Assembly (NCBI GenBank): GCA_945828295.1 | Contig: CALZQV010000002.1 | Location: 1-43,056, forward strand | DNA: 43,056 bases | Reading direction: 5' to 3' | DNA from: an uncultured Prevotellaceae bacterium | GTDB lineage: Bacteria; Bacteroidota; Bacteroidia; Bacteroidales; Bacteroidaceae | Shown: piece after piece, positions 28,334 to 36,215 of the stretch | Position numbering within the stretch: position 1 is the first letter of the stretch | How the letters are laid out: each line of letters begins with the position of its first letter | The notes under the pieces: generated by a model | Told to the model about the DNA's origin: nothing | Databases searched by the model: none | What the model saw: only the letters and a program-made list of their open reading frames with translations | Program-made: the position numbers and the translations under genes

Positions 28334-28942
28334 ATGAAACTCATACTTCTTACTTCACCCGATTTCTTCATCGAAGAAGACAAAATATTCACCACGTTAT
28401 TCGAAGAGGGTCTTGACATTCTTCACCTGCGCAAGCCAAACAGCGAGCCCGTATTCTGCGAGCGACTGCTCACGCTGCTGCCCGATGAATACCACAAGCG
28501 CATCGTGGTGCACGACCATTTCTACCTGAAGGAAGAGTTTGACCTCATGGGCATCCACCTCAGCCATCATAACCCCACTGCACCTCCCGACTACCACGAC
28601 ATGGTGAGCCGCACGTGTTACACGCTGGAGGAAGTGCAAGCCCACAAGCACGACAGCAAGTACGTCATTCTGAAGAATGTCTACGACAGCATCTCGGAAC
28701 CCAACTACGTAGCCCGCTTCACGCCCGAAGACCTTCATGATGCCACGCGCAAGGGCATCATCGACCGTCACGTGATGGCCCAGGGCGGCATTGCCCTCGA
28801 GAACATCCCCTTGATACGCCAGTTCGGCTTCGGCGGCGTGGTCATCCGTGGCGACCTGTGGAAGCGATTCAACATCCAGCGCGGCTACGACTATAAGGAC
28901 CTCATTGCCCACTTCCGCAAACTGCGTCAGGTTACAGAATAA
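28334..28942 (+). CDS. Thiamine phosphate synthase-like protein
   Basis: EEGLDILHLRKPN ... HLSHHN ... AQGGIALENIPLIRQFGFGGVVIRGDLW. Confidence 0.75.
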   Translation: MKLILLTSPDFFIEEDKIFTTLFEEGLDILHLRKPNSEPVFCERLLTLLPDEYHKRIVVHDHFYLKEEFDLMGIHLSHHNPTAPPDYHDMVSRTCYTLEEVQAHKHDSKYVILKNVYDSISEPNYVARFTPEDLHDATRKGIIDRHVMAQGGIALENIPLIRQFGFGGVVIRGDLWKRFNIQRGYDYKDLIAHFRKLRQVTE

Positions 28943-28963
28943 CCCCTCAAACCCCATAACAAC

Positions 28964-29896
28964 ATGAACAATCAATTCCTGGTCTTCAGCGGTACAAAGA
29001 CACGTTACCTTGCTGAAAAAATCTGTGCATCCCTGGGTTGCCCCCTCGGTAACTTGGTCATCACCCGCTTTGCCGACGGCGAGTTCTCCGTCAGCTACGA
29101 GGAGAGCATTCGTGGGCGCGACGTCTTTCTCGTGCAGTCCACCTTCCCCAACTCCGACAACCTGATGGAACTGCTGCTGATGATCGACGCCGCCAAGCGT
29201 GCCTCGGCCCGCACCATCAATGCCGTAATCCCCTACTTCGGCTGGGCGCGACAGGACCGCAAGGACAAACCCCGTGTCTCCATCGGCGCCAAGCTGGTAG
29301 CTGACATGCTCAGCGTTGCGGGTGTTCACCGCATCATCACGATGGACCTTCATGCCGACCAGGAGCAGGGGTTCTTCGACATTCCCGTCGACCATCTTTA
29401 CGCCTCCAGCGTCATGCTGCCCTACATCGAAAGCCTGAAACTCGAGAATCTGGTAATCGCCACGCCCGACGTGGGCGGTTCGAAGCGTGCCTCGACCTAC
29501 AGCAAGTTCCTCGAGTGTCCGCTGGTGCTTTGTAACAAGACGCGTCGCCGCCCCAACGAAGTTGCCACGATGCAGATTATCGGTGACGTGAAGGATGCCG
29601 ACGTGATTCTGCTCGACGACATCGTAGACACCGGTGGCACCATCACGAAGGCAGCCGAACTGATGATGGAGAACGGCGCCCGCAGCGTGCGTGCCATTGC
29701 CAGCCACTGCATCATGAGCGACCCGGCGAGCGAGCGTGTGAGCAAGAGTCCGCTGGTGGAGATGGTGTTCACCGACTCCATCCCCTATCGCGGCGACTGC
29801 AAGAAGGTGAAGCAAATCAGCGTGGCCGACCTTATCGCAAGCACCATCTCGCGCGTTCAGAACAACGAGAGCATTTCCGACCAATATCTGATTTAG
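28964..29896 (+). CDS. prs: Ribose-phosphate pyrophosphokinase
   Basis: FADGEFSVSYEESIRGRDVFLVQST; VILLDDIVDTGGTI. Confidence 0.96.
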   Translation: MNNQFLVFSGTKTRYLAEKICASLGCPLGNLVITRFADGEFSVSYEESIRGRDVFLVQSTFPNSDNLMELLLMIDAAKRASARTINAVIPYFGWARQDRKDKPRVSIGAKLVADMLSVAGVHRIITMDLHADQEQGFFDIPVDHLYASSVMLPYIESLKLENLVIATPDVGGSKRASTYSKFLECPLVLCNKTRRRPNEVATMQIIGDVKDADVILLDDIVDTGGTITKAAELMMENGARSVRAIASHCIMSDPASERVSKSPLVEMVFTDSIPYRGDCKKVKQISVADLIASTISRVQNNESISDQYLI

Positions 29897-29954
29897 GAAG
29901 TAGGTTGGCAGCAGGGCCCCTTTGCTAAATTAACGGCAGCACACCAAGCGCCGA

Positions 29955-30833
29955 TTAGCAGCAGCAGAGGGCCAGGCGCCAAGCGCCGCGCCCACCCAAG
30001 GCGGTGTAGCCTTCCAGCAATTTTCCCGCGAGGCGGCACAACGGCCCGACCTCGACAGGCGATGACAGCCTCCTGCGACCCTCGCGTCGCAGGAGGCCGT
30101 TTGCTATTGAGCAGCGCAGGAACAGGGCGTTGCGCTCGCGCCGTGTCTTCAGTTCGGCGGCGACCACTTCGAGCGTGTGCTGAATCTCGCGCTGGCGCGC
30201 CGAAAAGGAAGGGCCAGTGATGCTGTCGGAATGGACGTGGATGACGTGGTAGGCCTGTTGGCCGTGCCAAGCGACAGTCGCACCAAGGAGCAGCAACCGC
30301 GTGCCCAGTTCCCAATCCTGCCAGATGGCCAGCGACTCGTCCCAGCCGCCAATCTCGCGCAGGAAACGCGTGCGGAAAATCATCGACTGGGTGTTGAGCG
30401 TCAGCGACAGAATCTGCGTGGCGGCCGAAGGCGAGGGGCAGAAGGCACGCTGCGAGATGCGGCCCCCGAGTTCCTGCATCGTGGGGAAGGCCATAACGTC
30501 GATGCCCTCCCTCACCTGCGGCATGAGCTCAACGAGGAAGGAGGGCGAAATCTCGTCGTCGCTGTCGAAGAAGTACACCCACTCCGTCTTGCAGTATCGC
30601 AGTCCGGCATTCCTCGCGCAACAAGCACCTCGGCGGGGCTCTGTGAGCACGGTGACCACGAAGGGCGCCTCCTCGGCAAACGAGCGGCACATCATGAGCG
30701 ATCCGTCGGTCGAGCCATTGTCGACCAGCACGACCTCCATCTCCTCGTAGCTCACGGCGGCGAGGGAGTGGAACAGTTGCGGCAGGTAGCTGGCCCTGTT
30801 CAGCACGGGAATGACAATCGTTACGGCTGGCAT
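29955..30833 (-). CDS. Family 2 glycosyltransferase
   Basis: [38 protein letters not shown]. Confidence 0.9.
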   Translation of the reverse strand: MPAVTIVIPVLNRASYLPQLFHSLAAVSYEEMEVVLVDNGSTDGSLMMCRSFAEEAPFVVTVLTEPRRGACCARNAGLRYCKTEWVYFFDSDDEISPSFLVELMPQVREGIDVMAFPTMQELGGRISQRAFCPSPSAATQILSLTLNTQSMIFRTRFLREIGGWDESLAIWQDWELGTRLLLLGATVAWHGQQAYHVIHVHSDSITGPSFSARQREIQHTLEVVAAELKTRRERNALFLRCSIANGLLRREGRRRLSSPVEVGPLCRLAGKLLEGYTALGGRGAWRLALCCC

Positions 30834-31576
30834 CGGCGGATGTAGTTGATGCCCCAGAGCATGTTGGCGAGGAGCGTTATGGGATTCATGCGGCGGCGCA
30901 GCGCCCAGCCCAGCGACTCGCGCAGCGACTTAAGGAGGGCATAGGCGAGGCCGCGTGTGTAATAGAAGACGGCGCCCTTTGTGCGCTGGAGGCGCGGGTT
31001 GCGGATGTCGGCGCCCGTTGTGGGGCCGGGCGTGAAGGCAATCGTCTGCGGTTCGTAGTGGACGGAAAGACCCTTGCGGCGGGCGTCGCAGAGGAAGACG
31101 TCCTCCTCGCCGCCACACAGGTGGGGACTGCCCAGGCCGAATCGCTCGTCGAAGCGCAGCTGACCGGCAGTTTTGCGGCGCAACGCCATCTCGCACGACG
31201 AGACGGAGGGGTTGGGATAGCGCTTGCCGGTGCCCTCGATTTGGAAGTGCACGATGTCGTATTCGGGGTGGCGGGCAAAGGTGTCGAGGATGAGGTCGAG
31301 GCGCGCGTTGGTCCACCGTTCGTCGTCGTCGCACACCTTGAGGATGTCGCCGCTGGCATGGCAGAGCGCATTGTTGCGGTTGCGCGAGAGTCCGCGCCCG
31401 GGCTGGAAGATGACGCGCACGTCAGCGCGCCGTTGCAGAGCCTCGGGGACGGAAGAGGGTTCACCGTCGTACTGGCAGGAAACGAGATATCGCACGTCGG
31501 GGCGCGGCTCCAGCAGTTGTGCTTCCACGCGTTGGATGCCTTCGCCGATGGTGCATATCATGAGTTCCAGGGTCAT
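30821..31576 (-). CDS. Family 2 glycosyltransferase
   Basis: [47 protein letters not shown]. Confidence 0.85.
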   Translation of the reverse strand: MTLELMICTIGEGIQRVEAQLLEPRPDVRYLVSCQYDGEPSSVPEALQRRADVRVIFQPGRGLSRNRNNALCHASGDILKVCDDDERWTNARLDLILDTFARHPEYDIVHFQIEGTGKRYPNPSVSSCEMALRRKTAGQLRFDERFGLGSPHLCGGEEDVFLCDARRKGLSVHYEPQTIAFTPGPTTGADIRNPRLQRTKGAVFYYTRGLAYALLKSLRESLGWALRRRMNPITLLANMLWGINYIRRCQP

Positions 31577-33723
31577 AGGTCAACGTTGAAGTCGTTAAGC
31601 GTCTCGATGATGTAGGCCACCTGCCGGTCACTCAGCAGCGGGCTGACGGGCAGCGAGAGAATTTCGCGATGGATGCGCTCGGTCACGGGCAGCCGACGAT
31701 TGTTCCACTCGCTGAAGGCCTTTTGGCGGTGGGGCGCCACGGGATAGTGGATGAGGGTTTGTATGTTGCGGGCCGCCAGGTATTCCTGGAGTTTCTGCCT
31801 GGCGGGGCAGCGCACGGGATAGACGTAGAATACGTGTTCCTCGGGGTTTTGCGGCATTGCGGGCAGCGTCAGCAAGGGGTTGTCGATGCCACTGGAATAT
31901 TGCTGTGCAATCTGTCGGCGGCGGTCGTTGTCGTCATCGAGCCGCGGGAGTTTCACGCTGAGGGCTGCTGCCTGCACCTCGTCGGTGCGGCTGTTGATGC
32001 CCTTGCACTCGAAAACGTACTTTTCGGCTGAGCCGTAGTTGCCCATCATGCGCACGAGGCGGGCGAGCTGGTCGTCGTCGGTGGTCACGCAGCCCGAGTC
32101 GCCCAGTGCGCCCAGGTTCTTGCCGGGGTAGAAGCTGAAGCCGGCGGCATCGGCCAGATGTCCGGCCCGGCGTCCGGCGTACTTGGCGCCGTGGGCCTGT
32201 GCAGCGTCCTCCACGACCTTGAGCCCGTGGCTTTGGGCCCATGCGTTGATGGCGGTCATGTTGCACACGCGTCCGTAGAGGTGGACGGGCATGATGGCGC
32301 GGGTGCGCGGCGTGAGGAGCTCGTCGAGGCGTTCGGTGTCAATGAGATAGTCGCGCAGCGAGGGTTCGGCCAGCACGGGCGTGAGTCCGGCTTCCTCGAT
32401 GGCCAGGATGGATGCGATGAAGGTGTTGGCGGGCACGATGACCTCGTCGCCATCGCTCCAGCCCTCCATCTGGCGGTAGGCGCGCAGGATGAGCGTGAGG
32501 GCGTCCATGCCGTTACCCACCATGATGCAGTGGCGCGTGCCGCAGTAGTCGGCCCATTGCTGTTCGAACTTGCGTGTCTTGTCGCCCTGCAGGTACCATC
32601 CGCTTTGCAGTACGTCGGCCACGGCCTGCGAGAGCTGGGGTTCGAAGCTGTCGTTGATGGCCTTCAGGTCGAGGAAGCGTATGGCGGCGTCCTGGGGTCG
32701 CGGCTCTTCGCCGGTCATGCACCTGATGGCGGTGTTGCTCAGTTCCACCTCATAGATGTCGTAGCACACGGCTCGGCCGCCGAATCCTTCCTTCTGGAAG
32801 ATGAGCCCCTGGTTGAGCCACTGGCCGTTGTGTTCGGTCGAGATGCCGAAGTCGAGGTACTCCATCTGCTTGTAGCGGTCGTTGATGAGGTGTGTGAAGA
32901 GGAGGTCGAGGGCTCCCAACTCGCGTCCCTCGTCGCCGGCGGCGATGTACTGGATATGTGCCACTTGCTGGGTGAGGAAGGTGACGATTCCGGCCACGAT
33001 GCGTTCCTCGTGCTTGACGACGAAGATGCGTATCTCGCGGGGGAAGCGCCGCATGAGCAGTGTGATTTCCTCTTCGCTGTGGACGGGTGCCACGTTATGG
33101 CGCGTGGTGAGCACCTGGGTGAGCAGTTGCCAGTAGTCGTGGATGCCCTGTGTGTCGCTCTCCACGACGCGGTCGATGTAGAGGTTGTTGTCGAGGGCTT
33201 TCTTGGCCTTGCGCTGCCGCAGTGTGCGCATGCGCAGTTGGTGTTGCATGCTCACGACGGAGCTCACCCCTCTCGACTTCAGGCGCGCCCCGGCGCGGAA
33301 CATGGCGTAGAGGTCCTCGCCCGTGGGGTAAGGGCTATAGATGTAGGGCACGGGCTTGTAGACGAGCCGTTCGGCCTGCAGCATGTCGCGGTAGTACTGC
33401 ATGACGGCCTGCATGGCCTCGAGCACCTCCTGCTGCGTGATGTCGACGGCCATGAGCAGTGCGCCGTAGGTGAGTCCCTGGTGGGAGTAGACGGTGTGTT
33501 CGGCCTCCACCCAGTTGGCGGGGAAGAGTGCCTTCAGTCCGTCGGTGCCCAGGTGCCCGTCGTCCGTGACGTCGCCGTCGTAGATGAGCAGCGAGCAGTC
33601 GCAGAAGCGGTCGGCATGGTAGTCCATGAAATCGCGCTGGTGGAGGAATGTGGCATTCTTTGCCCTTGCGGCAAACTTGTTCCAGGTGTCCTTATAGTAT
33701 ATGGAATAGGGGATGATGGTCAT
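31573..33723 (-). CDS. Fusion: N-terminal FemAB/GNAT-like acyltransferase plus C-terminal DegT/DnrJ/EryC1 PLP aminotransferase
   Basis: [39 protein letters not shown] then [30 protein letters not shown] ... [15 protein letters not shown] ... [18 protein letters not shown] in one 716-aa ORF. Confidence 0.88.
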   Translation of the reverse strand: MTIIPYSIYYKDTWNKFAARAKNATFLHQRDFMDYHADRFCDCSLLIYDGDVTDDGHLGTDGLKALFPANWVEAEHTVYSHQGLTYGALLMAVDITQQEVLEAMQAVMQYYRDMLQAERLVYKPVPYIYSPYPTGEDLYAMFRAGARLKSRGVSSVVSMQHQLRMRTLRQRKAKKALDNNLYIDRVVESDTQGIHDYWQLLTQVLTTRHNVAPVHSEEEITLLMRRFPREIRIFVVKHEERIVAGIVTFLTQQVAHIQYIAAGDEGRELGALDLLFTHLINDRYKQMEYLDFGISTEHNGQWLNQGLIFQKEGFGGRAVCYDIYEVELSNTAIRCMTGEEPRPQDAAIRFLDLKAINDSFEPQLSQAVADVLQSGWYLQGDKTRKFEQQWADYCGTRHCIMVGNGMDALTLILRAYRQMEGWSDGDEVIVPANTFIASILAIEEAGLTPVLAEPSLRDYLIDTERLDELLTPRTRAIMPVHLYGRVCNMTAINAWAQSHGLKVVEDAAQAHGAKYAGRRAGHLADAAGFSFYPGKNLGALGDSGCVTTDDDQLARLVRMMGNYGSAEKYVFECKGINSRTDEVQAAALSVKLPRLDDDNDRRRQIAQQYSSGIDNPLLTLPAMPQNPEEHVFYVYPVRCPARQKLQEYLAARNIQTLIHYPVAPHRQKAFSEWNNRRLPVTERIHREILSLPVSPLLSDRQVAYIIETLNDFNVDL

Positions 33724-34166
33724 TGGCGCGTGGTGTTTCGTTGTTGGAGATATTGCTGGTAGTCGTGGACGTAGCCGGCGGCGGTGTAGGGCTGCGAGGC
33801 CATGACCACGAGCACCGTGGCGGGTTCGAAGTCAATCAGTTCGCACCACACGCCCGCGGGCACCAGTATGCCCTCGCAGGGGTTGTCCATCCTGACGCTG
33901 CGGCGGCACCTCCCATCGTCGACCACCATCGTGAAGGCCCCGCTCACGGGCACCACCAGTTCGGCACACGTGCGGTGGGCATGGCCCCCGCGTCGCGCCT
34001 CGGCGGGCACGTCGTAAATCCAGAAGACGCGCTCGATGGCGAAGGGCACCACGTTGCAGGCCTCGGCAAAGGCCAGCCAGCCGCGCTGGTCGCCGGCGCT
34101 GGGTATGCTTATGAGGCGGCAGCCCTCGGGCCACTCGCCCCCTCTTTCCTTCCTCTCCTCGTTCAT
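33720..34166 (-). CDS. FdtA/WxcM-like cupin (dTDP-sugar 3,4-ketoisomerase family)
   Basis: [60 protein letters not shown]. Confidence 0.85.
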   Translation of the reverse strand: MNEERKERGGEWPEGCRLISIPSAGDQRGWLAFAEACNVVPFAIERVFWIYDVPAEARRGGHAHRTCAELVVPVSGAFTMVVDDGRCRRSVRMDNPCEGILVPAGVWCELIDFEPATVLVVMASQPYTAAGYVHDYQQYLQQRNTTRQ

Positions 34167-34217
34167 GTTCCCACAAAATTAGTAAAAATTTCTGATTAAG
34201 CACACAGGGAGGCAACA

Positions 34218-34304
34218 TTTTCTTGTCGGGGCAAGAAAAAGGGGCAACCCCTCCGGTGGGAGAGATTGTCCCTGACAATGGGCGCCAAGGCGCGGGCATG
34301 CCCG
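34218..34304. other. Run of five short inverted repeats/palindromes downstream of hsp20
   Basis: TTTTCTTG-tcgggg-CAAGAAAA; AGGGG-caa-CCCCT; ATTGTC-cct-GACAAT; GCGCC-aa-GGCGC; CGGGCATGCCCG. Confidence 0.8.
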
Positions 34305-34308
34305 ATGC

Positions 34309-34734
34309 TTAAGAGATGGCTATCTGGCGGCTCACCCGCGTTTCTTCCTTCTTCAGTTTGGGCAACTCGATGGTGAGTACCCCGTCCTCCACGCGGGCCG
34401 AAATGCGCTCACGGTCGACGTCGTCGGGCAGCGTGTAGTTCTGCTGGTAGTTGGTGAACGAGAACTCGCGGCGCAGGTAGTGCTGCTTCTTGTCCTCCTC
34501 CTTGTGCTCCATCTTGTTCTCGATGGCTATGGCCAGGCTGCCGTCGTCGTTGATGTGCACGCGGCAGAACTCTTTCTTGATGCCCGGGGCGGCCACTTCC
34601 ATAGTGTAGGCCTCGGCGCTTTCCTTAACGTTCACGGCGGGTGCCGTCACGTGGGTGTGTGCAATCACGTCGTTGTTCATGAAGTCGTCAAACACTGTTG
34701 GGAACCAACTGTTTCTAAACATTACTGGTAACAT
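34309..34734 (-). CDS. Hsp20/alpha-crystallin small heat shock protein
   Basis: PAVNVKESAEAYTMEVAAPGIKKEFCRVHINDDGSLAI ... YTLPDDVDRERISARVEDGVLTIELPK. Confidence 0.93.
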   Translation of the reverse strand: MLPVMFRNSWFPTVFDDFMNNDVIAHTHVTAPAVNVKESAEAYTMEVAAPGIKKEFCRVHINDDGSLAIAIENKMEHKEEDKKQHYLRREFSFTNYQQNYTLPDDVDRERISARVEDGVLTIELPKLKKEETRVSRQIAIS

Positions 34735-34893
34735 AACTTTGTCCTCCTTTTTGTTTAATTGTTTGTTTAACTAATGTTCGTTTCTGCCCCATGTGTCACA
34801 ACCGCCGTGCCACTACCCCGCCCTGGCGACAATCTGTCCGCTCCCCGCGCCCTTCTGTCACCTTTCGCGCCAAAAGTTCGCCGCCGCGGGGGT

Positions 34894-34947
34894 AAGGGCC
34901 TTAAGGTCTTTAAGGTCCTTAAAGTCCTTAAGGTCGTTAAGGTCAAG
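34894..34947. repeat. 9-bp tandem repeat AAGGTCCTT (six units), downstream flank of the four-helix-bundle gene
   Basis: AAGGGCCTT AAGGTCTTT AAGGTCCTT AAAGTCCTT AAGGTCGTT AAGGTCAAG. Confidence 0.9.
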
Positions 34948-34954
34948 GGGGGGG

Positions 34955-35503
34955 CTAATAGCCGCGCTCTTGCTTGCGGACGCGCATCATACGCTCCGAG
35001 AATCCGCCGTTCTTCACGAAGTCCGCCTCCAGCCGCTCGAGCTGACGGTGCAGCAGGTAGTCGGCCTGGTGGATGAGTATGATGGCCATGTTGGCGATGA
35101 CGTCGGCCCCTCGCGTCTGGCACAGGGCGAGGAAGTAAGGGGCATCGTTGTGCTCGCGCCCCAGGCGGCGCATGGTTTCGTATTCGATGCTGCCCTCCTC
35201 CCACTGACGGTGACCGCGGGTGCGCAGGTAGTCGATGTAGTCTTCCAGGAGTTCCTGCAGGCTGGCCTTTGCCACGTTCACCAGCTTCAGTTCCGTCTTG
35301 CTCGACGTGGCGCTGGCGGCACAACCCTCAATGATGTTCTGCTTGCCGGAGCGTGCCGCTTGCACCATTTGGTCGATGGTGCGGTCACCCTTTGCCAGAA
35401 AGCGGTGGGCAAAGTGATAGGTCATTTCGTAGATGACCTCCGTCTTCTGGTAGGAAAGCAGTTTGCGGTAGTTGCCCGAGGGGCGGATGATGTGCTCCGG
35501 CAT
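34955..35503 (-). CDS. Four helix bundle protein (23S rRNA intervening-sequence protein/Avd-like family) with C-terminal suffix region
   Basis: TYHFAHRFLAKGDRTIDQMVQAARSGKQNIIEGCAASATSSKTELKLVNVAKASLQELLEDYIDYL. Confidence 0.88.
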   Translation of the reverse strand: MPEHIIRPSGNYRKLLSYQKTEVIYEMTYHFAHRFLAKGDRTIDQMVQAARSGKQNIIEGCAASATSSKTELKLVNVAKASLQELLEDYIDYLRTRGHRQWEEGSIEYETMRRLGREHNDAPYFLALCQTRGADVIANMAIILIHQADYLLHRQLERLEADFVKNGGFSERMMRVRKQERGY

Positions 35504-35533
35504 GGCGTTTTCTTTTTGTTCTTTTCTTTTTTA

Positions 35534-35641
35534 AAGGTCCTTAAGGTCTCTAAGGTCCTTAAGGTCTCTAAGGTCCTTAAGGTCTCTAAGGTCCTTAAAG
35601 TCTTTAGGGTCCTTAAGGTCCTTAAGGCCTTTTGGGCCTTT
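35534..35641. repeat. 9-bp tandem repeat AAGGTCCTT/AAGGTCTCT (12 units), upstream flank of the four-helix-bundle gene
   Basis: AAGGTCCTT AAGGTCTCT alternating, ending AAGGCCTTT TGGGCCTTT. Confidence 0.95.
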
Positions 35642-35646
35642 GGCAC

Positions 35647-35656
35647 TGCAAAGATA
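35647..35656 (-). promoter_or_regulatory. -7 promoter motif for the four-helix-bundle gene
   Basis: Minus strand TATCTTTGCA immediately before the 9-bp array. Confidence 0.65.
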
Positions 35657-35711
35657 ATAAAAGGCGGCGCTTCCCGCAATGGTTTGCAATAGAAAAAAAT
35701 GCCGCCGAGCG

Positions 35712-35746
35712 GGCGAAAGGCAAAAGGCGAAAGGCAAAAGACGAAA
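35712..35746. repeat. 7-bp purine-rich repeat (GCGAAAG/GCAAAAG)
   Basis: gcgaaaggcaaaaggcgaaaggcaaaagacgaaag. Confidence 0.8.
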
Positions 35747-35801
35747 GCATCACCCAGCATCAATATCGCCGCCAACCGTTCGCCAACCGCGCAACGCTCG
35801 T

Positions 35802-35891
35802 CTTGTCCCACCCTTGTCGGACAAGCCCAACGATGCATCGACAGCGCCTCGACAATGCGTCGCCTTGCTTGTCCGACCCTTGTGGGACAAG
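35802..35891. repeat. 24-bp imperfect inverted repeat pair enclosing two 22-bp-family units
   Basis: CTTGTCCCACCCTTGTCGGACAAG (35802-35825) and CTTGTCCGACCCTTGTGGGACAAG (35868-35891), complementary except the central CCTT; interior has gatGCATCGac and aatGCGTCGcc cores 22 bp apart. Confidence 0.85.
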
Positions 35892-36000
35892 CAAGGCCCT
35901 GCCTCTCCCCCGCCCCAGCCGCACAACAAAACCAACCAGCCATCGCGTGACCGCCCCCATCGGAATATATGAATTAAGCAGGAAGTGCACAAAACCTTGA

Positions 36001-36111
36001 TTACAAAGACGGACTCGACAAATCGTTTCGACGGGCCTTCCGGGCCTCGTCAATCATCCGGAAGAACTCTTCCTTGCTCTTGAGCGTAGGGTCGGCCTCG
36101 CGTTCCTTCAT
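36001..36111 (-). pseudogene. Possible remnant of an antitoxin-like gene (C-terminal tail only)
   Basis: Minus strand YQRYDSSATL-MKEREADPTLKSKEEFFRMIDEARKARRNDLSSPSL*; compositionally coding-like but lacking an N-terminal domain. Confidence 0.35.
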
Positions 36112-36215
36112 GAGAGTTGCACTGCTGTCATATCGCTGATAGAAATAATTAAATCGAAAAAACAAAAACAATCTTAGCCTTGATTGCAGATTTTATTGTA
36201 TCTTCGCGCTGAGAT

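Noticed and set aside
28397-29884. 495-aa minus-strand ORF
   Set aside because: Antisense to the ThiE-like and prs genes, both recognised families on the plus strand; a mirror ORF of GC-rich codon usage.
32158-33762. 534-aa plus-strand ORF
   Set aside because: Antisense to the clearly recognisable acyltransferase-aminotransferase gene; no recognisable domain.
34894-35656. Diversity-generating retroelement (Avd-like four-helix-bundle protein)
   Set aside because: No reverse transcriptase and no TR/VR pair with adenine-biased differences in the window; the flanking repeats are 9-bp simple repeats.
35422-35943. 173-aa minus-strand ORF with ACPTRVGQ and KTLRTLETLRT repeats
   Set aside because: Made by translating the 9-bp, 7-bp and 22/24-bp DNA repeats; overlaps the four-helix-bundle start and promoter.
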